From a bacterium (GTDB lineage: Bacteria > Zhuqueibacterota > QNDG01 > JAGLOF01): a DNA stretch of 41,388 nucleotides. The notes beneath the pieces are model-generated. The model saw only the letters and a program-made list of their open reading frames with translations. It ran no database searches and was not told the origin of the DNA. Each line of letters starts with the position of its first letter. Positions within the stretch are counted from its first letter, which is position 1. The position numbers were made by a program, and so were the translations under genes. The DNA is taken from assembly GCA_023139105.1 (NCBI GenBank), contig JAGLOF010000111.1:1-41388 (forward strand), written 5' to 3'. Shown one piece after another: positions 7,694 through 14,593 of the stretch.

Positions 7694-10600
7694 ATGCGTA
7701 AACGCTTTATCCTGACGATGCTGGGGCTTCTGGCCTTTGCTTCAACAGCCTGGGCCACAAATGCCCGTCCGCTGATGCGTCAACCCGACATTCATGGCGA
7801 CATGATTGTCTTCTCCCACGGGGCAGACCTGTGGAAAGTCAATGCCAACGGTGGCGTAGCTATCCGTCTGACTGTAAATGACGGCACAGAGACAAACCCC
7901 CAGATTTCTTCTGATGGCAAACTCATTGCTTTCAATGCCAGCTACGACGGCAATAATGACATCTACATCATGAATACCGATGGCGGCAACATCCGCCGCG
8001 TCACCTTTCATCCCGGTGGCGACAACCTGGTGGGCTGGCATCCTACTGAGAACAAAATCATCTTTAACTCCGGCCGTGACCATTTCCGGTACAACCGGCT
8101 CTGGACCATCCGTCCCGATGGTACCGATGCCCGGCCGTTGATCATGCATGAAGCCGCCCAGGGCAGCTTTAATGCGAATGCCACCCAGATAGCCTATAAT
8201 AAAGTGGCCCGTGAAGGCCGCACCTGGAAACGCTACAGAGGCGGTTTGGCACAGGAGATATATCTATACGATTTTAAAGCCAATGAAGATATAAACCTTA
8301 CCAATAACGAAGCCACCGACCGTAATCCCATGTGGGTCGGCGATGTTATCGTTTTTGCTTCAGACCGCGACCGCGTGCTCAACCTTTTCAGCGTGAATCC
8401 AGTCAGCGGTGAGACGAAAAAACTCACCAACCACACCGAATATGATGCCCGTTTCGCCAACGAAGGCAGCGGCAAAGTCATCTATGAACATGGCGGCGAA
8501 CTGTGGGTTCTGGACGTGGCAGCAGGTTCAACCAAAAAAATTGATATCCGGATAAATGCCGATGCCCCTGAAACACGCCCGGCCTGGGCCGATGTCTCCG
8601 ACGAAGTGAAGGGCTTTGATATTTCACCCGGCGGAAAACGCGCCCTGATCACAGCACGCGGCGAAATCTTTTCCGTACCGGTAAAACACGGCCCCACCCG
8701 CAATCTTTCTGACGATTGCGGTGCCCACGACAAAGACGCTGTCTGGAGCCCCGATGGCCGCACAGTGGCCTTTTTCTCAGACCGTAACGGTGAATACAAC
8801 CTCTTCACCATCGATGCCAAGGGACAGATTCCAGCCGTTAAGCTGACCGGTTTCAAAAAAGGCTACCGCCACACATTGCGCTGGTCGCCTGATTCCAAGA
8901 TATTGGCCTACACGGATGAGACGCTCACACTCTTCACCATCAATGTGGCCACCAAGAAGATCACTAAAATCGATAAAGCCGACTATGAACATGTGGATGT
9001 ATCCCTGGACCTGAAACCCATCTACGACTTCACCTGGTCGCCCAATTCCAAGTACATCGCTTACTCCAAGATGAACGACCAGTGGGTCACCCAGGTCTGG
9101 ATTCACGATATGGCTGCCGGCAAAAACCACCGCGTGAGTGCCGACATCTTTAATGATTTCCATCCTGCATTCTCTGCTGATGGTCGTCATTTATTTTTCG
9201 TATCCAATCGTCGTTTCTCACCCACTTATTGTGATTTTGAGTGGCAGTTGGTCTATAAAAAAACTACCGGCATTTTTGCAGTAACACTGCATAAAAACGG
9301 CGAATCCATTCAGCCTCTACGCAGTGACGAGGAAGGCGGGAAGAAAGCCGAAGAGGTTATATGGGATGAGATGCCCATCGATTTTAAGGGTATCTCCGAC
9401 CGCATTGAAATGCTGCCCCTGGACCGCGGCAACTACCGCTATCTGCAGGCTGGCAAGGACGTGCTTTTCTATATGAATCGCGATGAAGGCGACTTCAACC
9501 GTTTCGAATTCCGCGTACCCGCAGACATGGACCTCAAAGCTTACAACTTTGGTAAGCGCAAGGAAGAAACTGTGATTGACGGCATTGGCCGTTACAAAAT
9601 CTCCGCCGATGGCAGTGCCATTGCTTACACAAAAAACAACGGCGTGGGCATCATTGCTGCCAGTGCGCGAAAGAATCCAGGTAAAGCATTGAATCTGCGT
9701 GATCTTAAAATTCTCATCGATCCCGTGAAAGAATGGGCGCAGCTTTACAACGAAGCCTGGCGCATGGAGCGGGACTTCTTCTACGATCCCAACATGCATG
9801 GTCTGGATTGGAAAGCCATTGGCGACAAGTACCGCCGCCTCCTGCCCTTTGCATCCAACCGTCAGGACGTAGGCTATCTCATCGGTGAGATGATTGGCGA
9901 ACTCAACACCTCTCATACCTATGTCTTCGGTGGCGACAGACGCCGTCGTGGCAGCCGCGTAGGCGTTGGCCTCCTGGGCGCCGATTACGATGTAGACACC
10001 AAAGCGAACCGCTACCGCATCGCCAAAATTTACGATGTGGCTGACTGGACACGCGGCACCACCGGTCCCCTGACCGGCCCCGGCAAAGACGTGCGCGTTG
10101 GCGACTACATTCTCAAAGTCAACGGCGTGGATGTTACCGCTGACCGCAACTTCTACAGTTACTTTGATAACCTGGCCCGTAAGCAGGTGACCTTGGTGGT
10201 CAACGACACACCCACCATGGCCGGTGCACGCATCGTCACCGTCATGACCGCTGGAAACGAACGTACACTGCGCTACCGCGACTGGGTAGAGCACAACCGT
10301 AAAGTCATCGATAAAGCTTCAAACGGCGATGTGGGCTATCTGCATATGCCCGATACCTTTAATGGGTCAGCTGCAGAATTCCCCAAATATTTCTACAGCT
10401 TATCGAATAAAAAGGGTATTGTCATCGATGGCCGTTTTAACGGCGGTGGACTGGATCCTGTCATCTTCCTGCAACGCCTCATGGGCCGGCCCCACGCTTA
10501 TTGGACCCGCAGGCACTCCCACGACCAGATGAGTCCATTCTACGGCGTGCGCGCCCACATGGCTCTAATTACAAATCGTCAGGCAGGCTCAGGAGGCGAC

Positions 10601-10927
10601 GAGCTGCCAGATGAGTTCCAGTACTTCAAGATGGGTCCGGTTATCGGCACCCGCACCTGGGGCGGCCTGGTTGGCGTCTCCATGTTCATGAGCCTCATGG
10701 ACGGCGGCGGTCTCACCGCACCCGACTACCGCATCTATCACCCCGAAGGCAAATGGATTGTGGAGAACGAAGGCGTCACCCCGGACATCATCATCGACAA
10801 CCATCCGGCAGAGATGGCCAAAGGCAAAGATGCACAATTGCTGAAAGCGCTGGAAGAGGTCATGAAAAAGATCAAATCTGATCCGATCAAATGGCCCAAG
10901 CATCCGCCTATTCCTTCAGGGATATAA
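7694..10927 (+). CDS. Tricorn protease homologue (S41 family, secreted)
   Basis: A large serine protease that degrades oligopeptides. A signal peptide (1-21, FASTAWA) precedes WD40-like/beta-propeller repeats (QISSDGKLIAFNASYDGNNDIY; AVWSPDGRTVAFFSDRNGEYNLFTI; TWSPNSKYIAYSKM). A helical region, a PDZ domain (~750-860) and the S41 catalytic domain follow. Catalytic residues are close to archaeal tricorn numbering: His741 (NTSHTYVFGGD), Ser966 (AGSGGDELPD) and Glu1024/1026 (VENEGVTPD). The length of 1077 matches the family. AAGGAG lies upstream of the ATG. Unlike the archaeal enzyme it is exported, and it sits after an exported aminopeptidase, consistent with peptide scavenging. It is clearly richer in G+C than genes outside 5.0-14.3 kb. 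Confidence 0.95.
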   Translation: MRKRFILTMLGLLAFASTAWATNARPLMRQPDIHGDMIVFSHGADLWKVNANGGVAIRLTVNDGTETNPQISSDGKLIAFNASYDGNNDIYIMNTDGGNIRRVTFHPGGDNLVGWHPTENKIIFNSGRDHFRYNRLWTIRPDGTDARPLIMHEAAQGSFNANATQIAYNKVAREGRTWKRYRGGLAQEIYLYDFKANEDINLTNNEATDRNPMWVGDVIVFASDRDRVLNLFSVNPVSGETKKLTNHTEYDARFANEGSGKVIYEHGGELWVLDVAAGSTKKIDIRINADAPETRPAWADVSDEVKGFDISPGGKRALITARGEIFSVPVKHGPTRNLSDDCGAHDKDAVWSPDGRTVAFFSDRNGEYNLFTIDAKGQIPAVKLTGFKKGYRHTLRWSPDSKILAYTDETLTLFTINVATKKITKIDKADYEHVDVSLDLKPIYDFTWSPNSKYIAYSKMNDQWVTQVWIHDMAAGKNHRVSADIFNDFHPAFSADGRHLFFVSNRRFSPTYCDFEWQLVYKKTTGIFAVTLHKNGESIQPLRSDEEGGKKAEEVIWDEMPIDFKGISDRIEMLPLDRGNYRYLQAGKDVLFYMNRDEGDFNRFEFRVPADMDLKAYNFGKRKEETVIDGIGRYKISADGSAIAYTKNNGVGIIAASARKNPGKALNLRDLKILIDPVKEWAQLYNEAWRMERDFFYDPNMHGLDWKAIGDKYRRLLPFASNRQDVGYLIGEMIGELNTSHTYVFGGDRRRRGSRVGVGLLGADYDVDTKANRYRIAKIYDVADWTRGTTGPLTGPGKDVRVGDYILKVNGVDVTADRNFYSYFDNLARKQVTLVVNDTPTMAGARIVTVMTAGNERTLRYRDWVEHNRKVIDKASNGDVGYLHMPDTFNGSAAEFPKYFYSLSNKKGIVIDGRFNGGGLDPVIFLQRLMGRPHAYWTRRHSHDQMSPFYGVRAHMALITNRQAGSGGDELPDEFQYFKMGPVIGTRTWGGLVGVSMFMSLMDGGGLTAPDYRIYHPEGKWIVENEGVTPDIIIDNHPAEMAKGKDAQLLKALEEVMKKIKSDPIKWPKHPPIPSGI

Positions 10928-10934
10928 ATTTATT

Positions 10935-11096
10935 TTGAAAACGACAAAAGGCTGCCCGAATGGGCAGCCTTTTTTACTTCAAAAGATGAATATCCAATGT
11001 CGAACATGGAATATCGAATCATGAAGTATGATTTACTTCGAAATTCGACATTCGGAGTTCTGCGGTTCGATATTCTCTCTTCGCTTCAAAAAATTC
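10935..11096. repeat. Dispersed repeat, copy A (ATCCAATGTCGAAC... type)
   Basis: Starts in the terminator and continues with TTCAAAAGATGAATATCCAA, GAATATCGAATCATGAAGTA and TTCTGCGGTTCGATATTC. It closely matches copy B at 12145-12300, including GGGCAGCCTTTTTTACTTC; shorter copies are at 12287-12366 and 14546-14586. It is non-coding. Confidence 0.8.
10946..10975 (+). terminator. Rho-independent terminator of the tricorn-like gene
   Basis: AAAGGCTGCCC, loop GAAT, GGGCAGCCTTTTTT: a strong stem with a T-run 18 bases after the stop codon. Its right half is duplicated at 12162. Confidence 0.93.
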
Positions 11097-11137
11097 CAAC
11101 ACCGGGTGTTACCAAAGTAACACCCGGTGTTGGAATT
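11092..11137. repeat. Long nested palindrome around AACACCGGGTGTT; likely terminator of the RelE unit
   Basis: Two 21-base arms (11092-11112 and 11117-11137) are perfect reverse complements with a CAAA loop. Each arm also contains the near-palindrome AACACC-G-GGTGTT, so alternative cruciform or double-hairpin folds are possible. On the minus strand the stem is followed by a T-run (complement of 11087-11093), suiting termination of the toxin gene. The core recurs at 21531-21563. Confidence 0.75.
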
Positions 11138-11172
11138 CCACGTCATTTTTAAGCAGGTCTTTATAGCAGGGA

Positions 11173-11448
11173 CTATCTATATGATTCTTTCCTATGTTTA
11201 ATCGTCACGATAAAAATGATAACATCTTCATTGTTTATTTTATAAAAAAGTCTATAATTGCCAATTCTATATCTATAAAAATCAGAAAATTCGCCTTTTA
11301 GTTTTTTAATGTTAATTCCAAAATATGGATTATTTTTTATCTGAGGGTATACATAGTTCTTGATTTTTTTGTAAAGTTTTTGGAATTCCGGACGATTTAT
11401 TTCCTTTTGGAATGAGTCTGTCTCAGCAATTCTGAAATTATTCAACAA
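11173..11448 (-). CDS. RelE/ParE family toxin
   Basis: A small endoribonuclease-type or gyrase-type toxin of the RelE/ParE fold. It has FRIAETDSFQKEI at the start, KKIKNYVYPQIKNNPYFGINIKKLKGE in the middle and YRYRIGNYRLFYKI...VTIKHRKESY at the end, which is the family core with its late basic residues. The frame is open from a GTG at 11481, but the TTG at 11448 is favoured: AAGGGA lies 8-9 bases upstream, it overlaps the antitoxin stop, and it gives the family's usual start. The gene is translationally coupled to the antitoxin. The target is not decidable from the sequence. Confidence 0.85.
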   Translation of the reverse strand: MLNNFRIAETDSFQKEINRPEFQKLYKKIKNYVYPQIKNNPYFGINIKKLKGEFSDFYRYRIGNYRLFYKINNEDVIIFIVTIKHRKESYR

Positions 11449-11680
11449 TGTTGTAATTCCCTTTTTGAATTTCAGACTCACCTTGTTTCAATTTGCTTAC
11501 CAGCGATTCATCGGCCATTATTTCATCCATTTCAAAATCTGAGACTACTTTCTCATTTGTAATATAAGAAATAGTAGCGACTTCTATAAAATTTGAAATG
11601 GGCCTGTGCACGCCTTCTGCAGCCGTGCGAAACATATTATAAATCTGGTCATTGACTCTTAATGTTATTGTTTTAGGCAT
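11438..11680 (-). CDS. Ribbon-helix-helix-type antitoxin
   Basis: An 80-residue antitoxin partner for the RelE-type toxin. The N-terminus (MPKTITLRVNDQIYNMFRTAAEGVHRPISNFIEVATISYI) looks like a CopG/ribbon-helix-helix DNA-binding domain: a strand with alternating residues, then two helices. The C-terminal half (SDFEMDEIMADESLVSKLKQGESEIQKG) is acidic and would be the toxin-binding tail. AGGATG lies before the ATG, and a near-consensus promoter lies 20 bases further upstream. The stop overlaps the start of the toxin, the usual antitoxin-first order. It probably represses its own promoter. Confidence 0.82.
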   Translation of the reverse strand: MPKTITLRVNDQIYNMFRTAAEGVHRPISNFIEVATISYITNEKVVSDFEMDEIMADESLVSKLKQGESEIQKGNYNIVE

Positions 11681-11699
11681 GACGCATCCTTTTTATACT

Positions 11700-11728
11700 A
11701 TTATACACTATTTTATTCACAGTGGCAA
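11700..11728 (-). promoter_or_regulatory. Sigma-70-type promoter of the toxin-antitoxin operon
   Basis: On the minus strand, TTGCCA (11728-11723), 17 bases, TATAAT (11705-11700), then the antitoxin start at 11680. The -10 box is perfect. Confidence 0.75.
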
Positions 11729-11776
11729 GGATTTTCATGGCAAATTTAGGTGATATTAATTGCAAAGATGTGAAAC

Positions 11777-11844
11777 ACGACGCGGAGCGTCTGGCAGAGC
11801 GTTCCCATTTTATCCCCTGTGGGAGCGAAGATCGTAGGAACGAG
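11777..11844. repeat. Inverse copy of the CTCGTTCCTACG repeat
   Basis: Read on the minus strand it begins CTCGTTCCTACGATCTTCGC and continues with GCTCCCACAGGGG and GGGAACGCTCTGCCAGACGC, the same family as 7552-7635. It ends 8 bases before the toxin remnant at 11852. Confidence 0.55.
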
Positions 11845-11851
11845 TACGTAA

Positions 11852-12108
11852 ATGTTATCATTTGAATGGGATTCCAATAAACAATGCAGAATGACCCAGA
11901 TATGTTAGATGAATATAATTTTACTGATGGCATCAAGGGGAAATATTCCTAAAGATATGCAGATGGTACAAATGTAATTGTTATTGACCCTGATGTAGTC
12001 CAATATTTCCCAGATCATGATTCAGTTAATGAAGCATTACGTTCACTTCTACCAATAATGAAAAAACAAGCAAAAAGAACTGCCGAGCAATTAGATTCAA
12101 TGCATTGA
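11852..12108 (+). pseudogene. Remnant of a BrnT-like toxin and its antitoxin
   Basis: The first 30 bases (11852-11881) encode MLSFEWDSNK, the typical start of BrnT-type toxins, then the frame is lost. A second frame starts with the ATG at 11884 and reads MQNDPDMLDEYNFTDGIKGKYS, a TAA at 11950-11952, then RYADGTNVIVIDPDVVQYFP and SVNEALRSLLPIMKKQA to the TGA at 12106. The second part resembles small antitoxins (DUF-type, DFSKG-RGKY-KRYAEGTN pattern, from memory) in which a Lys codon would stand where the TAA is (AAA to TAA). So the toxin body is deleted and the antitoxin has a nonsense mutation. No product is expected to be functional. The family assignment is moderate. Confidence 0.6.
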
Positions 12109-12144
12109 AAGAGATCATTCAGTTAACCTTCCGGGCGGTTCGCT

Positions 12145-12300
12145 CTTGAAAATGACAAAAATGGGCAGCCTTTTTTACTTCAAAAGATAAACATCCAATG
12201 ACGAACAAGGAATTTCGAATCATGAAGTATAATTTACTTCGATATTCAGCATTCGGTGTTCTGCGGTTCGTTATTCTCTCTTTGCTTCAAAAGATGAATA
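12145..12300. repeat. Dispersed repeat, copy B, with half of a duplicated terminator
   Basis: Starts TTGAAAATGACAAAA then ATGGGCAGCCTTTTTTACTT, matching 10935-10980 except that the left arm of the terminator stem (GGCTGCCCGA) is missing. It continues in step with copy A through TTCTGCGGTTCG. Confidence 0.8.
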
Positions 12301-12366
12301 TCCAATATCCAACAAGGAATATCGAATCATGAAGTATGGTTTACTTCGATATTCTCTCTTCGCTTC
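12287..12366. repeat. Dispersed repeat, copy C
   Basis: GCTTCAAAAGATGAATATCC, then AACAAGGAATATCGAATCAT and TTTACTTCGATATTCTCTCT. It is a shorter version joined directly to copy B, making a partial tandem. The remaining bases up to 12430 show a CTCGTTCCCAC repeat fragment and nothing else. Confidence 0.7.
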
Positions 12367-12437
12367 TTTCTCGTTCCCACATCCTCAACCTCCCGGAGAT
12401 TCTGAAAAAAAACCATTGACATCATGCCATTGATATT

Positions 12438-12471
12438 GTACTTTGAAATGCAAAGTACTTTGCAATATAAT
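12438..12471 (+). promoter_or_regulatory. Promoter with embedded palindromic operator
   Basis: GTACTTTG (12438-12445), AAATG, CAAAGTAC (12451-12458) is a perfect inverted repeat; a third half-site GTACTTTG starts at 12455. A promoter TTGAAA (12443-12448), 17 bases, TATAAT (12466-12471) lies inside it, so a bound protein would block RNA polymerase. The pattern ACYTTG-N5-CAARGT recurs at 39063 and 40077. The cognate regulator could be the winged-helix protein at 13079 or a PadR. Confidence 0.7.
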
Positions 12472-12494
12472 TATTTCAGCACAAAGGAGCCCCC

Positions 12495-13082
12495 ATGACA
12501 GACCAGCAAATCCAACAAGATCTCACCCTGATCAAGCAGATGATCGAAAAAACCCGGAGAGACACCGCCCAATCGGGATATTTTTTCATCTTCATTGGAA
12601 TTATCTCCCTTCTGGGAACCGTGGCCATAGCCATCCTCGAAAATCTTGACCTGAAACAATGGACAACTCCAACATTAATTTTGATGACGGTGGCCAATGC
12701 AGTCATAGGCTACCGGATCGGTGCCAGGGAGAGCCAAAAAGTAAAAACCTATGCCAAGATCGTTTTTTGGCATGTGTGGATGGCCTGTGGTTTCACGGCC
12801 CTGTTGATCGTCTTTTTCTTTCCTGCTGTTCACCTCTACCCCATGACTGCAGTGCCGATCCTGGTCTCTATGCTCATGGGCATCGGGCTGTATGTCACCG
12901 GCATTTTGCTGGAATTACGATTCATGCAATGGAGCAGCGCGGCATGGTGGATTGGCGCCTGTCTCATGGCCGTGATAAAGGGACCGTATCAAACCGTGAT
13001 CATGGTGGCCGTTATCCTCTTGGGATGGATTCTTCCCGGTTACATACTGAACAAACAGTACAGAAGACGGAGCACCCCATGA
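12495..13082 (+). CDS. Small polytopic membrane protein, first gene of a three-gene operon
   Basis: A 195-residue protein of unknown function. A charged N-terminal ~25 residues (MTDQQIQQDLTLIKQMIEKTRR) is followed by about five hydrophobic segments: YFFIFIGIISLLGTVAIAI; TPTLILMTVANAVIGYRIG; FWHVWMACGFTALLIVFFF; AVPILVSMLMGIGLYVTGIL; and VIMVAVILLGWILPGYIL. The C-terminus is basic (NKQYRRRSTP). AAAGGAG precedes the ATG. The stop overlaps the next start (ATGA at 13079), so it is translationally coupled to a DNA-binding regulator. Membrane protein plus PF13601-type regulator is a recurring pairing, and the membrane protein may sense or modulate the regulator (inference). Confidence 0.82.
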   Translation: MTDQQIQQDLTLIKQMIEKTRRDTAQSGYFFIFIGIISLLGTVAIAILENLDLKQWTTPTLILMTVANAVIGYRIGARESQKVKTYAKIVFWHVWMACGFTALLIVFFFPAVHLYPMTAVPILVSMLMGIGLYVTGILLELRFMQWSSAAWWIGACLMAVIKGPYQTVIMVAVILLGWILPGYILNKQYRRRSTP

Positions 13083-13390
13083 GCGAGGAGCGGATCATGG
13101 ACCTCGATCCGGTGATCCACACTCCCATCAGGCTAGCGGTTCTTTCTGTGCTGGCGGCCGTTCAAAGCGCCGATTTCGCATATCTGAAGGAGTCTGTCAA
13201 GGCCACCGACGGCAACCTGAGCACGCACCTCAGCAAACTGGAAGCCGCCGGATACATCCGGATCGAGAAGACTTTCCAGGGCAAGAAACCCAAGACACTT
13301 TGTTCCATGACAGAGCAAGGCCGGACCCGGTTCATCCAGTACATCGACAACCTGCAAAAAATAGTTGATCAACAGAAAGGCAACCTATGA
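13079..13390 (+). CDS. Winged-helix transcriptional regulator (PF13601/HTH_34-like)
   Basis: A 103-residue DNA-binding protein. HTPIRLAVLSVLAAVQSADFAYLKE is the first helical part, followed by the recognition region TDGNLSTHLSKLEAAGYIRIEK and the wing (FQGKKPKTLCSMTEQG), then a C-terminal helix (RFIQYIDNLQKIVDQQ) probably used for dimerisation. The start is fixed by the ATGA overlap with the upstream gene, and its own stop overlaps the next start in the same way (13387-13390). It is a likely autoregulator of the operon through the operator at 12438. Confidence 0.88.
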   Translation: MSEERIMDLDPVIHTPIRLAVLSVLAAVQSADFAYLKESVKATDGNLSTHLSKLEAAGYIRIEKTFQGKKPKTLCSMTEQGRTRFIQYIDNLQKIVDQQKGNL

Positions 13391-14343
13391 AAAGTTTTCG
13401 ATTCATTTTGTTTGTGGTGGTTCCGCTTCTCCTCCATGCACCGGCCACCCACTCTCAGTCTGTGGACACCGGCCTGCTGGACCGCCAATTCGATCTGGCT
13501 GCTCCCCACGTCCATGAAGCGCAGTACTTCGTCATGGAGTCCCGGTTGACAACCCTGGCATTGGATGGGACCCGGTTGGGCACCGACGTCTACAAGCTGC
13601 TCCTCATGTTTGATCCGAAAATCAACAAGCATGGGACAGGCGATGGATACCGCTGTGTACGTTTTACTATCAGCCCTGGCGACTCTGTCATCCTGCAAAT
13701 TCCTGTGCTCAAAAACTGGACCTATGTCCTGCCAGAATCGGGATACGACAACCAGGGCCATGTCCTAGGCATTGATCACGGCCATTTCGAAAACATCCAG
13801 GACGACAAGGGGCAGGCCCTGCCCTTTGACAAGGCCTATCACATATACAATGCCTTCATCGACTTCCATGCCTTCTGCACTATATTCGCTGATCCCACAA
13901 CCGACGGTCACGGTATTCAGGACCTGAACGTCATCGGTGATAAAGTCGTTCACGCCGCCGCGTTCTCCCAGCCGCCCACTAACCTGGGATCCCATATTGC
14001 CGAGGGCTCATTCTTCAGGAACGGCGAGATCATCCTGGCCTTCAAGGGACTGACCGTAGAGAACGGGCACCCCTGCGCACTCATCGGATACGACTCGGGC
14101 AGCAGTGCCTTCAAGATGATCATGCACCCCATGCCAGACCTGGAAATCATCGCCGTGGGCAGTTCACATTATTGGGGGGATATCGCCAAGAGCCTGAACA
14201 ATCAATGGATGCAGAAGGCAACCATGGTGGAGTTGGTTATTGCTGAATCTGCCTTACCAATGCCGCCGGGCAAGATCAATAGCGTGGTTGAAAGGACAAT
14301 TTCCATTCACAACGTCTCCAAAGATGCATTTTATCAATTCTAA
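13387..14343 (+). CDS. Secreted protein of unknown function
   Basis: 318 residues with a clear signal peptide (MKSFRFILFVVVPLLLHAPATHSQS). I do not recognise a family. The mature protein has alternating beta-rich stretches (YKLLLMFDPKINKHG; YRCVRFTISPGDSVILQIPVL), a His/Asp-rich patch (HVLGIDHGHFENI), YNAFIDFHAFCTIFADPTTDG, GSHIAEGSFFRNGEIILAFKG, and a late segment, ELVIAESALPMPPGKINSVVE. The opening phrases LLDRQFDLAAPHVHEAQYFVME could be a short helix. Its start overlaps the regulator's stop, so it is the output gene of the operon. G+C-rich, like its two partners. Confidence 0.8.
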   Translation: MKSFRFILFVVVPLLLHAPATHSQSVDTGLLDRQFDLAAPHVHEAQYFVMESRLTTLALDGTRLGTDVYKLLLMFDPKINKHGTGDGYRCVRFTISPGDSVILQIPVLKNWTYVLPESGYDNQGHVLGIDHGHFENIQDDKGQALPFDKAYHIYNAFIDFHAFCTIFADPTTDGHGIQDLNVIGDKVVHAAAFSQPPTNLGSHIAEGSFFRNGEIILAFKGLTVENGHPCALIGYDSGSSAFKMIMHPMPDLEIIAVGSSHYWGDIAKSLNNQWMQKATMVELVIAESALPMPPGKINSVVERTISIHNVSKDAFYQF

Positions 14344-14414
14344 AACTTCGGGCTAAAGTGTAACAGCGGTTGTCGCACAGGCAACACCACAGGAAATTAA
14401 TTAATAAACATCAA

Positions 14415-14437
14415 AGGCCGCCCAATGAGGGCGGCCT
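14415..14437 (+). terminator. Hairpin terminator of the 12495-14343 operon
   Basis: AGGCCGCCC, loop AATGA, GGGCGGCCT, 70 bases after the stop. The trailing ATTGTCATTT is weakly T-rich. Confidence 0.7.
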
Positions 14438-14545
14438 ATTGTCATTTGCTCCCGAATTACTTGACTTTTACAACGAGGGAGCCATCTTTTAGCCTCTTCA
14501 TGTTCCTACACTACTATGGCAACACCCGAAGTCATTAACGTGATT

Positions 14546-14586
14546 TTACTTCAAAAGATAAATATCCAATATCCAACAAGGAACAC
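14546..14586. repeat. Dispersed repeat, fragment D
   Basis: TTACTTCAAAAGATAAATAT then CCAATATCCAACAAGGAACA, the opening of the 10935/12145 family, cut off just before the YeiH gene end. Confidence 0.65.
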
Positions 14587-14593
14587 AATTCTT

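Noticed and set aside
9317-10294. A 325-codon open frame on the minus strand inside the tricorn-like gene
   Set aside because: Antisense shadow of a G+C-rich gene with clear catalytic motifs on the plus strand; low-complexity Val/Ala/His-rich product and no ribosome site.
11950-11952. TAA in the antitoxin remnant as programmed recoding
   Set aside because: The toxin upstream is reduced to ten codons; ordinary nonsense mutation is sufficient.
10935-12366. CRISPR array
   Set aside because: Repeats are long, imperfect and lack regular spacers; no cas genes.
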